A DNA stretch of 46,457 nt, taken from NCBI GenBank assembly GCA_045126595.1, contig JBGVOS010000075.1, positions 1 to 46,457 of the forward strand, given 5' to 3'. Origin of the DNA: UBA1189 sp045126595. Lineage in GTDB: Bacteria; Bacteroidota; Bacteroidia; Bacteroidales; Bacteroidaceae. Numbering within the stretch: position 1 is the first letter of the stretch; every line of letters begins with the position of its first letter. The notes beneath the pieces are model-generated. The model saw nothing but the letters and a program-made list of their open reading frames with translations. It was not told where the DNA came from and did no database searches. Position numbers and translations under genes: made by a program. This document shows, in pieces, positions 15,102-21,376 of this stretch.

Positions 15102-15668
15102 CTACATCAAGTGTTCACAGAGAATCCTGATGCCGAGAATGATGAGCACGGCTCCACCGAGGGGCTCAACGGGGAATCTGAGCTTGTTGCCGATGAGACT
15201 GCCTATGAAGCAACCGCCAAGCGCCATCACGAAAGAGGCAAGGCCGATGGCCAGGAGGGGAAAGCCGATACTGGCAAGTGTGTTCATGCCTATACACGTG
15301 AACGAGATGCCCACAGCCAAGGCGTCGATGCTGACCCCCACGGCAAGCACAAGCACAGTAGCCAGTTTGGTGGGGTCGAACTGGTTGTCCTCGCCGTCCT
15401 GTATACCCTCGCGTATCATCTTCACGCCGAGGAAGACGAGGATGGCAAAGGCTATCCAGTGGTCGTAGTTCTCGATGAAGTGGTGAAAGTATATCGAACC
15501 AGCCCAGCCCACCAAGGGCATGAGTGCCTGGAACGCACCAAAGAAGAAGGCTATGCTAAGGAAATGGCGCAGTTGGATGCGCTTGAGGATGAGACCTGCA
15601 GCAATGGCCACGGTGAAACTATCGGCAGCAAGAGCGAGGGCGGTGAGCCAAATTTCGAGGGTTGTCAT
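15102..15668 (-). CDS. mntP: Manganese efflux pump MntP
   Basis: Small integral membrane exporter of Mn(II), 188 residues and six hydrophobic helices in two three-helix repeats. Conserved acidic residues sit in the membrane: ALAADSFTVAIAAG in helix 1 and AVGVSIDALAVGISF in the second repeat, which identify the MntP (YebN) family. It is the last gene of a minus-strand operon that starts with DUF4199, 21 bp after the DUF6048 gene. No manganese riboswitch lies directly before it, as there is no room, so it would be expressed with the envelope genes upstream. The 3' side runs into the 22-bp palindrome array. Confidence 0.95.
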   Translation of the reverse strand: MTTLEIWLTALALAADSFTVAIAAGLILKRIQLRHFLSIAFFFGAFQALMPLVGWAGSIYFHHFIENYDHWIAFAILVFLGVKMIREGIQDGEDNQFDPTKLATVLVLAVGVSIDALAVGISFTCIGMNTLASIGFPLLAIGLASFVMALGGCFIGSLIGNKLRFPVEPLGGAVLIILGIRILCEHLM

Positions 15669-15689
15669 GTCAATTTATTTTTTCACGAT

Positions 15690-16349
15690 TTACTTTTTGC
15701 GATAAAACCTGAAGCAATATCCGATGGTATAGGTAGCGCCCAACACACCCTTCTTGCCCGCCCCGAAACCGGGGACATACCACGGACCGCCATTGGCAAT
15801 GGGCCCCCGGTAGATAGGATACTTGTAGCGGAGCGTCCAGCCCATGTAGAAGTTCTTCAGAATCTCAGCCCGCACACCGCCCACGGCCTCTGCCCACACG
15901 GCACGGCAGGGTACATCGGTGAACTGCACTGGAGCCTCATCGCCCCACACGGGGTCGACAAGCGGCGGAGCGTCAATACTGTAGTCAAACGAGGTATAGC
16001 CCACACGGGCACCCAGGAATATGTAGCCCGGCCTGTTGCTTTTGTACTGCATGTTGTAGTCCATACCTACACGATAGTAGGGGGCACGGGTGCTGTAGCC
16101 AATCTCGTAAAGCTGACTCACCATGTCGGTATGGCCCACGCCCACTTCGACCGTAGGGAAGAAGCGGTTGCAGATGTCCAGCGTAGCCGACAATTCAGAG
16201 CTGTAAAACTTGTCCTTTACAAACACCGGATAGATATAGCCAAAGACATCGCCCGAAAGGTAGAGCCCGCGCAAAGGAGACGCTGCATAGCCGGCCGAAG
16301 CGATGAAGAGGCTAACGATAAATAACCTGAATGTTTTCGCGTTCATCAT
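15690..16349 (-). CDS. DUF6048 family exported protein
   Basis: 219 residues with a signal peptide (about residues 1-23, ending SAGYAAS). The rest alternates hydrophobic and polar residues and is rich in aromatic and glycine residues (YIFLGARVGYTSFDY, WTLRYKYPIY, VLGATYTIGYCFRFYRKK), which fits a small outer-membrane beta-barrel. It resembles the Bacteroidetes family DUF6048, normally found next to DUF6452, as here; no function is known. Its start overlaps the end of the DUF6452 gene by 38 bp, so the two are translationally coupled. A second ATG one codon later is an equally possible start. Confidence 0.8.
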   Translation of the reverse strand: MMNAKTFRLFIVSLFIASAGYAASPLRGLYLSGDVFGYIYPVFVKDKFYSSELSATLDICNRFFPTVEVGVGHTDMVSQLYEIGYSTRAPYYRVGMDYNMQYKSNRPGYIFLGARVGYTSFDYSIDAPPLVDPVWGDEAPVQFTDVPCRAVWAEAVGGVRAEILKNFYMGWTLRYKYPIYRGPIANGGPWYVPGFGAGKKGVLGATYTIGYCFRFYRKK

Positions 16350-16788
16350 AATTGACTTCGGGGGATTTGAGTATGAGGGTATCTATCCAATGATGAGTAC
16401 TTGAGGCTGAGGTGATGGTATGGAACATTGCCGTGCCACAATCGACGGAAACGAGTGTGGGGATGTTGGCGTGGCTGACGTAAAGGCTGTCGTACACACC
16501 GTCTCCATAAGCGAAGATGAGCGTGTCGGTCTCGTGCGTATAACTCAATGGGAAGAGCACTTCCGAAGCGTTGGTCTTCTGATTCAGCACCACCGAGTCG
16601 CCCTGCGGACGCACAACACTCACCGTGAGCGTTCCGATATAGGACACAGGGTCGCCCAGTGCATTGTAGAACGCCATCTTGCCCTGCACCGTATTGTTGA
16701 TGGGACAGTCTTCGCCCGAGCAGGCCCCTACACTTACTATAATAAGGAGGATGCCCAACAGGCGGAGGATGTTTCGTGGACAACGCAT
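16312..16788 (-). CDS. DUF6452 family lipoprotein
   Basis: 158 residues. An N-terminal hydrophobic stretch ending in a lipobox (SVGAC, Cys23) marks it as a lipoprotein. The mature part begins GEDCPINNTVQGKMAFY and is mostly beta-strand-like, with family resemblance to DUF6452 of Bacteroidetes. Function is unknown. Pairing with the predicted beta-barrel DUF6048 suggests the two act together in the outer membrane (inference). Its ATG shares one base with the TGA stop of the GT2 gene (TGATG), and an AAGGAG sequence precedes it, so expression is coupled to GT2. Confidence 0.82.
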   Translation of the reverse strand: MRCPRNILRLLGILLIIVSVGACSGEDCPINNTVQGKMAFYNALGDPVSYIGTLTVSVVRPQGDSVVLNQKTNASEVLFPLSYTHETDTLIFAYGDGVYDSLYVSHANIPTLVSVDCGTAMFHTITSASSTHHWIDTLILKSPEVNYDERENIQVIYR

Positions 16789-17738
16789 CAGAACTCCTTT
16801 TCTATCTTATAGTTGTTGCGTTCCTGCGAGTTGCGGCTGATGAGTTCACCGAGAAAGCCCGTGAGGAACAGCTGGAAGCCCAAGAGCATGCCCACCAAGG
16901 CAAGGTAGAAATAAGGGCTGTCGGTTACGAGACGCGCCGGAATACCTTTACCCAGACAGTAGAGCTTGCCTGCTCCGATGCCGATGACACACAGCAGACA
17001 GATGAAGAACATGACCGACCCCCACAGACCGAAGAAGTGCATGGGCTTGACACCGAACTTGGAGAGGAACCACAGCGAGATAAGGTCAAGGTAGCCGTTG
17101 ACAAAGCGGTCGAGGCCAAACTTCGTGGTGCCGTACTTGCGAGCCTGGTGCTGTACCACCTTCTCGCCTATCTTGCTGAACCCGGCGTTCTTGGCCAGAT
17201 AAGGGATGTAGCGGTGCATCTCGCCATAGACCTCTATGTTCTTCACCACCTCGCGACGGTAAGCCTTGAGGCCGCAGTTAAAGTCGTGCAGATTCTTGAT
17301 ACCCGACACCTTGCGTGCCGTTGCATTGAAGAGTTTCGTGGGCAGGGTCTTCGACAGCGGATCGTAACGCTTCTGCTTATAGCCCGATACCAGATCGTAG
17401 CCCTCCTCGGTAACCATGCGGTACAGTTCGGGAATCTCGTCAGGCGAGTCCTGCAGGTCGGCATCCATGGTGATGACCACGTCACCCTCGGCACGAGCAA
17501 AGCCACAGTACAGGGCGGGCGACTTGCCGTAGTTGCGACGGAACTTGATACCTTTCACCTCGGGATAGGCAGCATGCAGTTTCTCGATGACCTTCCACGA
17601 ATCGTCGGTAGAGCCGTCATTGACAAAGTATATCTCGTAGGAAAAGCCATGCTTGTCCATCACGCGCTTGATCCAAGCGTGCAGCTCGGGCAGCGACTCG
17701 GCTTCATTGTACAGGGGTACGATTACGGAAATATTCAT
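16788..17738 (-). CDS. Glycosyltransferase family 2, polyprenyl-phosphate sugar transferase type
   Basis: 316 residues. The GT2 domain (1-230) starts NISVIVPLYNEAESLPEL and has FVNDGSTDDSW, the metal-binding TMDADLQDSP and HDFNCGLKAYRREV. Two transmembrane helices follow (about 235-260 and 270-295). This is the DPM1/GtrB-like form that transfers a sugar from a nucleotide donor to polyprenyl phosphate on the inner face of the membrane for cell-surface glycans. The sugar is unknown. It lies in the operon with DUF4199 upstream (32-bp gap containing a heptamer array) and overlaps DUF6452 downstream. Confidence 0.93.
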   Translation of the reverse strand: MNISVIVPLYNEAESLPELHAWIKRVMDKHGFSYEIYFVNDGSTDDSWKVIEKLHAAYPEVKGIKFRRNYGKSPALYCGFARAEGDVVITMDADLQDSPDEIPELYRMVTEEGYDLVSGYKQKRYDPLSKTLPTKLFNATARKVSGIKNLHDFNCGLKAYRREVVKNIEVYGEMHRYIPYLAKNAGFSKIGEKVVQHQARKYGTTKFGLDRFVNGYLDLISLWFLSKFGVKPMHFFGLWGSVMFFICLLCVIGIGAGKLYCLGKGIPARLVTDSPYFYLALVGMLLGFQLFLTGFLGELISRNSQERNNYKIEKEF

Positions 17739-17751
17739 GGTAATTTAATTA

Positions 17752-17779
17752 TGAATTCTGAATTCTAAATTATGCTTTA
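17752..17779. repeat. Heptamer array spanning the DUF4199 stop codon
   Basis: TGAATTC, TGAATTC, TAAATTA, TGCTTTA: four 7-bp units. The stop codon of the minus-strand DUF4199 gene (17770-17772) lies within the third unit. The array fills most of the gap to the GT2 gene. Confidence 0.6.
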
Positions 17780-18348
17780 TGAGTTGTTGGATTCAATTTC
17801 TTCACAAACAACGCTATCGGCAACGACAGAATAACGCTCCACGACACGTTGTTGCTCAGCATGCCCATGGTAATGTCAATGGGCGACATGGCTTGCAGCT
17901 GCCCGACGGTCTGCTGCATGAGCTCGATGTATTGGTTGAACTGTGCTATGGCATCGGCATTCGCCCCCTCCAAAGCGCTGAGGTCCACCGCCTGCAGCTG
18001 TTCTATGCTCTGTACCAAAGCACCCGTCATAGCACCGCCGTCGATAAAAGCGAAATAGGCATAATGAGCCACCGCCGCCAGCAAGGAGCCGAAGGCCATC
18101 GTGAGCATCGAAAAGGCAAAGGCACGGGAAAAGTCAATCTGTCCGCCACAATACCGGTCACGATAGTGCTTCACCAATTTATAGATGAGCACCGGAACCA
18201 CCAGCGTCAGGCTCAGGAAGAGCAGCGCGGCCATCGTGGAGTGCAGGCTCAAGGGAAACAGACAGAACTTGCCGATGTAGTACAGGCCTACCACAGCGCC
18301 GAAGTTCATCGCATAGTTGACCATTGTTGGTTGCTCCGGATTACTCAT
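17770..18348 (-). CDS. DUF4199 domain-containing membrane protein
   Basis: 192 residues with four predicted transmembrane helices (about 12-32, 37-57, 77-100 and 160-182). A hydrophilic segment rich in Q, A and D (110-155) separates the third and fourth helices. It matches the Bacteroidetes family DUF4199, commonly encoded next to a GT2 glycosyltransferase, as here. Function is unknown; the neighbourhood suggests a membrane partner in glycan or envelope synthesis. It is the first gene of the five-gene minus-strand operon and has a consensus promoter directly upstream. Confidence 0.9.
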   Translation of the reverse strand: MSNPEQPTMVNYAMNFGAVVGLYYIGKFCLFPLSLHSTMAALLFLSLTLVVPVLIYKLVKHYRDRYCGGQIDFSRAFAFSMLTMAFGSLLAAVAHYAYFAFIDGGAMTGALVQSIEQLQAVDLSALEGANADAIAQFNQYIELMQQTVGQLQAMSPIDITMGMLSNNVSWSVILSLPIALFVKKLNPTTHKA

Positions 18349-18386
18349 AGCCGTATGCTTTTATACATTTATATATATTTAAGATA

Positions 18387-18417
18387 CAAAAATACGGTTA
18401 TTTGCCCGAAACGCAAA
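18387..18417 (-). promoter_or_regulatory. Promoter of the DUF4199-GT2-mntP operon
   Basis: Minus strand: TTTG at 18417-18414, spacer 19 nt, TATTTTTG at 18394-18387. It is a perfect consensus, and the -33 box ends only 2 bp from the recO stop codon. Confidence 0.85.
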
Positions 18418-18419
18418 AT

Positions 18420-19151
18420 TTATCCCACGAAAAATAGCTCCTGCAGGATATCCAAGGATTGCAGAGAGGGGAAATTGGCAATGTGCAACGCATAGTAAGT
18501 GGCCAGATAGCGTATCAGGCGTGCCCGGTCGTGGCGGCTCATCGCAATGGCATCCATCGTCTCATAGGTGGCTCCGCTGAGCTGAAAGAGCAGTTGGGCA
18601 TCATGAGCCGACATGACCGTTTCGGAGGCCGTACCGTAAGGAGTGAAGTGCCCATTCGTAAGGTCAAAAAAGTCGCCGTCGCTATAGGTCTCCATGTTAG
18701 GAGCAATACCCAGAAAGCGGGCAAGCTTGAGGAGGAACACCAGATGAAAGTTGGCATACCCCTCTTCGGTCATATCGTACCACTGCAGCGAGTGCTCTAT
18801 ATATAGGTATAGGTCAGGGTTGACAGCCTCGTCGCGCAAGGTGTAGACCATAAACTCGGTAAGCAGCAGGGCCACGCTGCGCTTGATGGGGTCGAAGGGA
18901 ATGCTCTGCTGCACGAACAGCAGCCTTGCCTCCTTCATGCGCTGCAGCGAGGCGTTGGGCTTCATGTCCCATTGGAACGACAGGAACGCCATGGGCTGGA
19001 ACAGTCGGGCAATCGTGCCCGAGCGCTTGCCACGCGAGCCGTTGACCATGAACGACACATGTCCGCGCGATGCCGTAAACAGATGGGCGATGAACGACTT
19101 GTCGTCGTACTTCACACAACGCAATACGATACCTTTGTCATCGATAAACAT
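18420..19151 (-). CDS. recO: DNA repair protein RecO
   Basis: Mediator that loads RecA on SSB-coated DNA in the RecFOR pathway. 243 residues from the ATG at 19151 (MFIDDKGIVLRCVKYDD). The longer open frame to 19310 is rejected because it crosses a perfect promoter and a Shine-Dalgarno sequence. The N-terminal OB fold includes YDDKSFIAHLFTASRGHVSFMVNG, and a helical C-terminal domain follows. The zinc-finger cysteines of some RecO proteins are absent, as usual in this phylum. An unusually good AAAGGAGG sequence lies 9-10 bp before the start; such sites are rare here. A CTATATATAGG tract lies at 18797-18807. Confidence 0.92.
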   Translation of the reverse strand: MFIDDKGIVLRCVKYDDKSFIAHLFTASRGHVSFMVNGSRGKRSGTIARLFQPMAFLSFQWDMKPNASLQRMKEARLLFVQQSIPFDPIKRSVALLLTEFMVYTLRDEAVNPDLYLYIEHSLQWYDMTEEGYANFHLVFLLKLARFLGIAPNMETYSDGDFFDLTNGHFTPYGTASETVMSAHDAQLLFQLSGATYETMDAIAMSRHDRARLIRYLATYYALHIANFPSLQSLDILQELFFVG

Positions 19152-19186
19152 TCCTTTTGTCCTCCTTTCACACGCTGTAGACGATG

Positions 19187-19217
19187 CAAAGCTACAAAAA
19201 AACATCTTTACAGCAAA
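19187..19217 (-). promoter_or_regulatory. recO promoter
   Basis: Minus strand: TTTG at 19217-19214, 19-nt spacer, TAGCTTTG at 19194-19187. It is a full consensus, back to back with the tRNA-Glu promoter; the two -33 boxes are 16 bp apart. Confidence 0.85.
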
Positions 19218-19233
19218 AAAAAAGCGCAAAGTG

Positions 19234-19264
19234 TTTGTGGATTCAAAAAAAGTATCTACCTTTG
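19234..19264 (+). promoter_or_regulatory. tRNA-Glu/rpsT promoter
   Basis: TTTG at 19234-19237, 19-nt spacer, TACCTTTG at 19257-19264. It is a perfect consensus, about 50 bp before the mature tRNA 5' end. Confidence 0.88.
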
Positions 19265-19316
19265 CATCCGCTTTCGAGAAACAAATATCGGTAACACGAT
19301 AAGAAAGCAAAAGGAT

Positions 19317-19388
19317 GGCGCTATCGTCTATCGGTTAGGACGTGAGATTTTCATTCTCAAAAGCGGGGTTCGATTCCCCGTAGCGCTA
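19317..19388 (+). tRNA. tRNA-Glu (anticodon TTC)
   Basis: 72 nt including the discriminator A; CCA is not encoded. Acceptor stem GGCGCTA/TAGCGCT (G-U at the first pair), D-loop with GGTTAGGA, anticodon stem TGAGA/TCTCA around loop TTTTCAT with TTC, and T-arm GGGGTTCGATTCCCC. rpsT starts 32 bp downstream without an intervening terminator, so the two are probably co-transcribed. Confidence 0.96.
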
Positions 19389-19420
19389 CAAAGTTAAATT
19401 AAAAAGAAGGAAGATTAGAA

Positions 19421-19672
19421 ATGGCAAACCACAAATCATCGCTGAAGAGAATCAGACAGACTGAAACCAGAAGATTGCGCAACAGATACTATGCTAAGAC
19501 CATGCGTAACGCAGTTCGTAAGCTCCGCGCAACAACTGATAAGGCTGAGGCTCAGGCTATGTACCCCGCAGTGCAGAAGATGTTGGATAAGCTCGCTAAG
19601 ACTAACAACATCCACAAGAACAAGGCTGCTAACTTGAAGTCTAAGCTCTGCGCTCACATCGCAAAACTCTAA
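19421..19672 (+). CDS. rpsT: 30S ribosomal protein S20
   Basis: Primary 16S rRNA-binding protein of the small subunit, 83 residues, highly basic and helical, with MANHKSSLKRIRQTETRR at the N-terminus, as is standard for S20. It lies 32 bp after tRNA-Glu and appears to share its promoter. The start is preceded by an AGAAGGAAGA sequence, and a stable hairpin follows the stop codon. In a fast-growing cell the joint transcript would couple a tRNA and a ribosomal protein to one strong promoter. Confidence 0.98.
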   Translation: MANHKSSLKRIRQTETRRLRNRYYAKTMRNAVRKLRATTDKAEAQAMYPAVQKMLDKLAKTNNIHKNKAANLKSKLCAHIAKL

Positions 19673-19699
19673 GAGAACACCTTATCAAAACAAATAAAG

Positions 19700-19731
19700 T
19701 ATAGGGCTGGAAGTTATATTCCGGCCCTATA
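19700..19731 (+). terminator. Hairpin terminator after rpsT
   Basis: TATAGGGCTGGAA at 19700-19712 pairs with TTCCGGCCCTATA at 19719-19731 (one G-U pair) around a 6-nt loop. The downstream tract is TT/AT-rich rather than a pure T-run, so termination may be partial. Confidence 0.7.
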
Positions 19732-19771
19732 TTATATATTATAACTCTCAACCCATACCTATAACAAAAGT

Positions 19772-21160
19772 ATGAGCAACCATAACCCCTCACGCGAAAA
19801 CTTCGGTAGCAAGCTCGGCGCCGTCCTTGCCGCAGCCGGCTCGGCCGTAGGGCTGGGCAACATCTGGCGCTTTCCCATCGAAACAGGACAGAACGGCGGA
19901 GCCGCCTTTATCATAGTATACATCGCCTGCGTATTCCTGCTGGGTATTCCCATCATGATGAGCGAATTTTTCATCGGACGCCACACACACACCAATACGG
20001 CCGGCGCCTACCGTAAGCTTTCCCCCGGCACACCGTGGAAGTGGGTAGGACGCCTCGGCGTGCTCTCAGGCTTCGTCATCCTGAGTTACTATTCGGTAGT
20101 GGCGGGTTGGACGGCCGAGTACACGACTTTGGCCATCGGCAACTGCTTCGACGGTAAGGGCGCAGCTGATTTCCCCACCATCTTCAATGAGTTTGTGAGC
20201 AATCCGTGGAAGTCGGTACTGTGGATGCTGGCCTTCATGATTGTCACCCACGTCATCGTGGTGCGCGGTGTCAAGAGCGGCATTGAGAAGTTCTCCAAGG
20301 TGATGATGCCCGCCCTGTTCATCATTCTGATTGTCCTGGCCGTATGCTCCGTGACGCTCCCGGGCGCATCGCGTGGTCTCGAGTTCCTGCTCAAGCCCGA
20401 CTTCAGCAAGATTACCGGCTCTGCCGTGCTCAGCGCTATGGGGCAGGCATTCTTCTCGCTCAGTCTCGGTCTCGGCTGCCTGTGCACCTACGGTTCCTAT
20501 TTCCGCAACGACACGAACATCGGCAAGACAGCCCTCAGCGTTTCACTCATCGACACGTTTGTGGCCGTCATGTCGGGCTTCATCATCTTCCCGGCCGTCT
20601 TCAATGCCGGATACGCCATCAGCAGCAACGACATTGGTCCTTCGCTGCTCTTCATCACCATGCCCAACGTATTCCAACAGGCTTTCGGCAGCATGCCCGC
20701 GCTCTCCTACGGCGTATCGGTGCTCTTCTACTTCCTCCTTGTCGTAGCGGCCCTCACCTCCACCATCTCCATGCACGAGGTAGTCACGGCATACGTATCT
20801 GAGGAGTTCTACATGAAGCGTCGCAAGGCAGCCACGATAGTCACCATCGCCTGCTCTGCAGTAGGCATCGTATGCGCCCTCTCGTTCGGTCCGTTCGATG
20901 GAGTCAAGCTGTTTGGCATGAGCATCTTTGACCTGTTCGATTACGTCTCGTCCAACATCTTCCTCCCCGTAGGCGGCATGTTCATCTCCATCTTTACGGG
21001 CTGGTATCTCGACAAAAAGCTTGTGCGCGACGAGATTACCAACTACGGCACTCTGCGCGTACCCTATCTGCGTTTTGTCATCTTCATCCTCCGTTACTTT
21101 GCCCCCGTGGCTATTGCCATCATCCTGCTCAACCAGCTGGGGCTGTTCAGACTCTTTTAA
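19772..21160 (+). CDS. Sodium-dependent transporter, neurotransmitter:sodium symporter (SNF) family
   Basis: 462 residues, about eleven to twelve hydrophobic helices. The first helix carries the family signature AAAGSAVGLGNIWRFPIETG (about 15-37), with the unwound sodium and substrate site, and FFSLSLGLGCLCTYGSYF matches helix 6. Bacterial members such as LeuT import amino acids with sodium; the substrate here is unknown. It has no partner genes and follows the rpsT terminator by 40 bp. The 3' side contains the second 22-bp palindrome array. Confidence 0.95.
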   Translation: MSNHNPSRENFGSKLGAVLAAAGSAVGLGNIWRFPIETGQNGGAAFIIVYIACVFLLGIPIMMSEFFIGRHTHTNTAGAYRKLSPGTPWKWVGRLGVLSGFVILSYYSVVAGWTAEYTTLAIGNCFDGKGAADFPTIFNEFVSNPWKSVLWMLAFMIVTHVIVVRGVKSGIEKFSKVMMPALFIILIVLAVCSVTLPGASRGLEFLLKPDFSKITGSAVLSAMGQAFFSLSLGLGCLCTYGSYFRNDTNIGKTALSVSLIDTFVAVMSGFIIFPAVFNAGYAISSNDIGPSLLFITMPNVFQQAFGSMPALSYGVSVLFYFLLVVAALTSTISMHEVVTAYVSEEFYMKRRKAATIVTIACSAVGIVCALSFGPFDGVKLFGMSIFDLFDYVSSNIFLPVGGMFISIFTGWYLDKKLVRDEITNYGTLRVPYLRFVIFILRYFAPVAIAIILLNQLGLFRLF

Positions 21161-21207
21161 CGACGTTTTTTCCAAAAATAAAGCCTCATAAAGACAACCA
21201 CGAAAAA

Positions 21208-21283
21208 GGGTATACCCTCGTACAAAATCGGGTATACCTTTTTTTCGTGAAGGGTAAACCCTTTTTCTGCGGAGGGCATACCC
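21208..21283. repeat. Array of four 10-bp palindromes at an exact 22-bp period
   Basis: Decamers at 21208 GGGTATACCC, 21230 GGGTATACCT, 21252 GGGTAAACCC and 21274 GGGCATACCC, each 22 bp apart with unrelated 12-nt spacers. Same period and decamer type as 14871-15034. It lies between the NSS transporter stop and the lacZ promoter; the last unit ends 29 bp before the -33 box. Confidence 0.9.
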
Positions 21284-21312
21284 ACCGTTTTTGAAAGATT
21301 ATGTCAACTTTT

Positions 21313-21344
21313 GTTGCATTATTCTCTAATTTTCTTTACTTTCG
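21313..21344 (+). promoter_or_regulatory. Promoter of the beta-galactosidase operon
   Basis: GTTG at 21313-21316, 20-nt spacer, TACTTTCG at 21337-21344, one base off each consensus box. It ends 32 bp before the ATG at 21377. Confidence 0.55.
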
Positions 21345-21376
21345 CTCGTAATTTAGAAATACACAAACAATACCAT

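Noticed and set aside
15669..15689. Manganese riboswitch before mntP
   Set aside because: Only 21 bp separate mntP from the upstream gene, too little for a yybP-ykoY element.
15111..16325. 404-residue frame opposite mntP and DUF6048
   Set aside because: It is a shadow of two genes with clear family features on the minus strand; the His/Glu/Gly-rich composition is typical of an antisense frame.
19152..19310. 53-residue N-terminal extension of recO
   Set aside because: It crosses a perfect promoter and a Shine-Dalgarno sequence and is Phe/Cys/Ser-rich without homology; RecO begins at MFIDDKG.
21311..21376. Upstream start for the beta-galactosidase
   Set aside because: It would bury the signal peptide 22 residues inside the protein and include the promoter.
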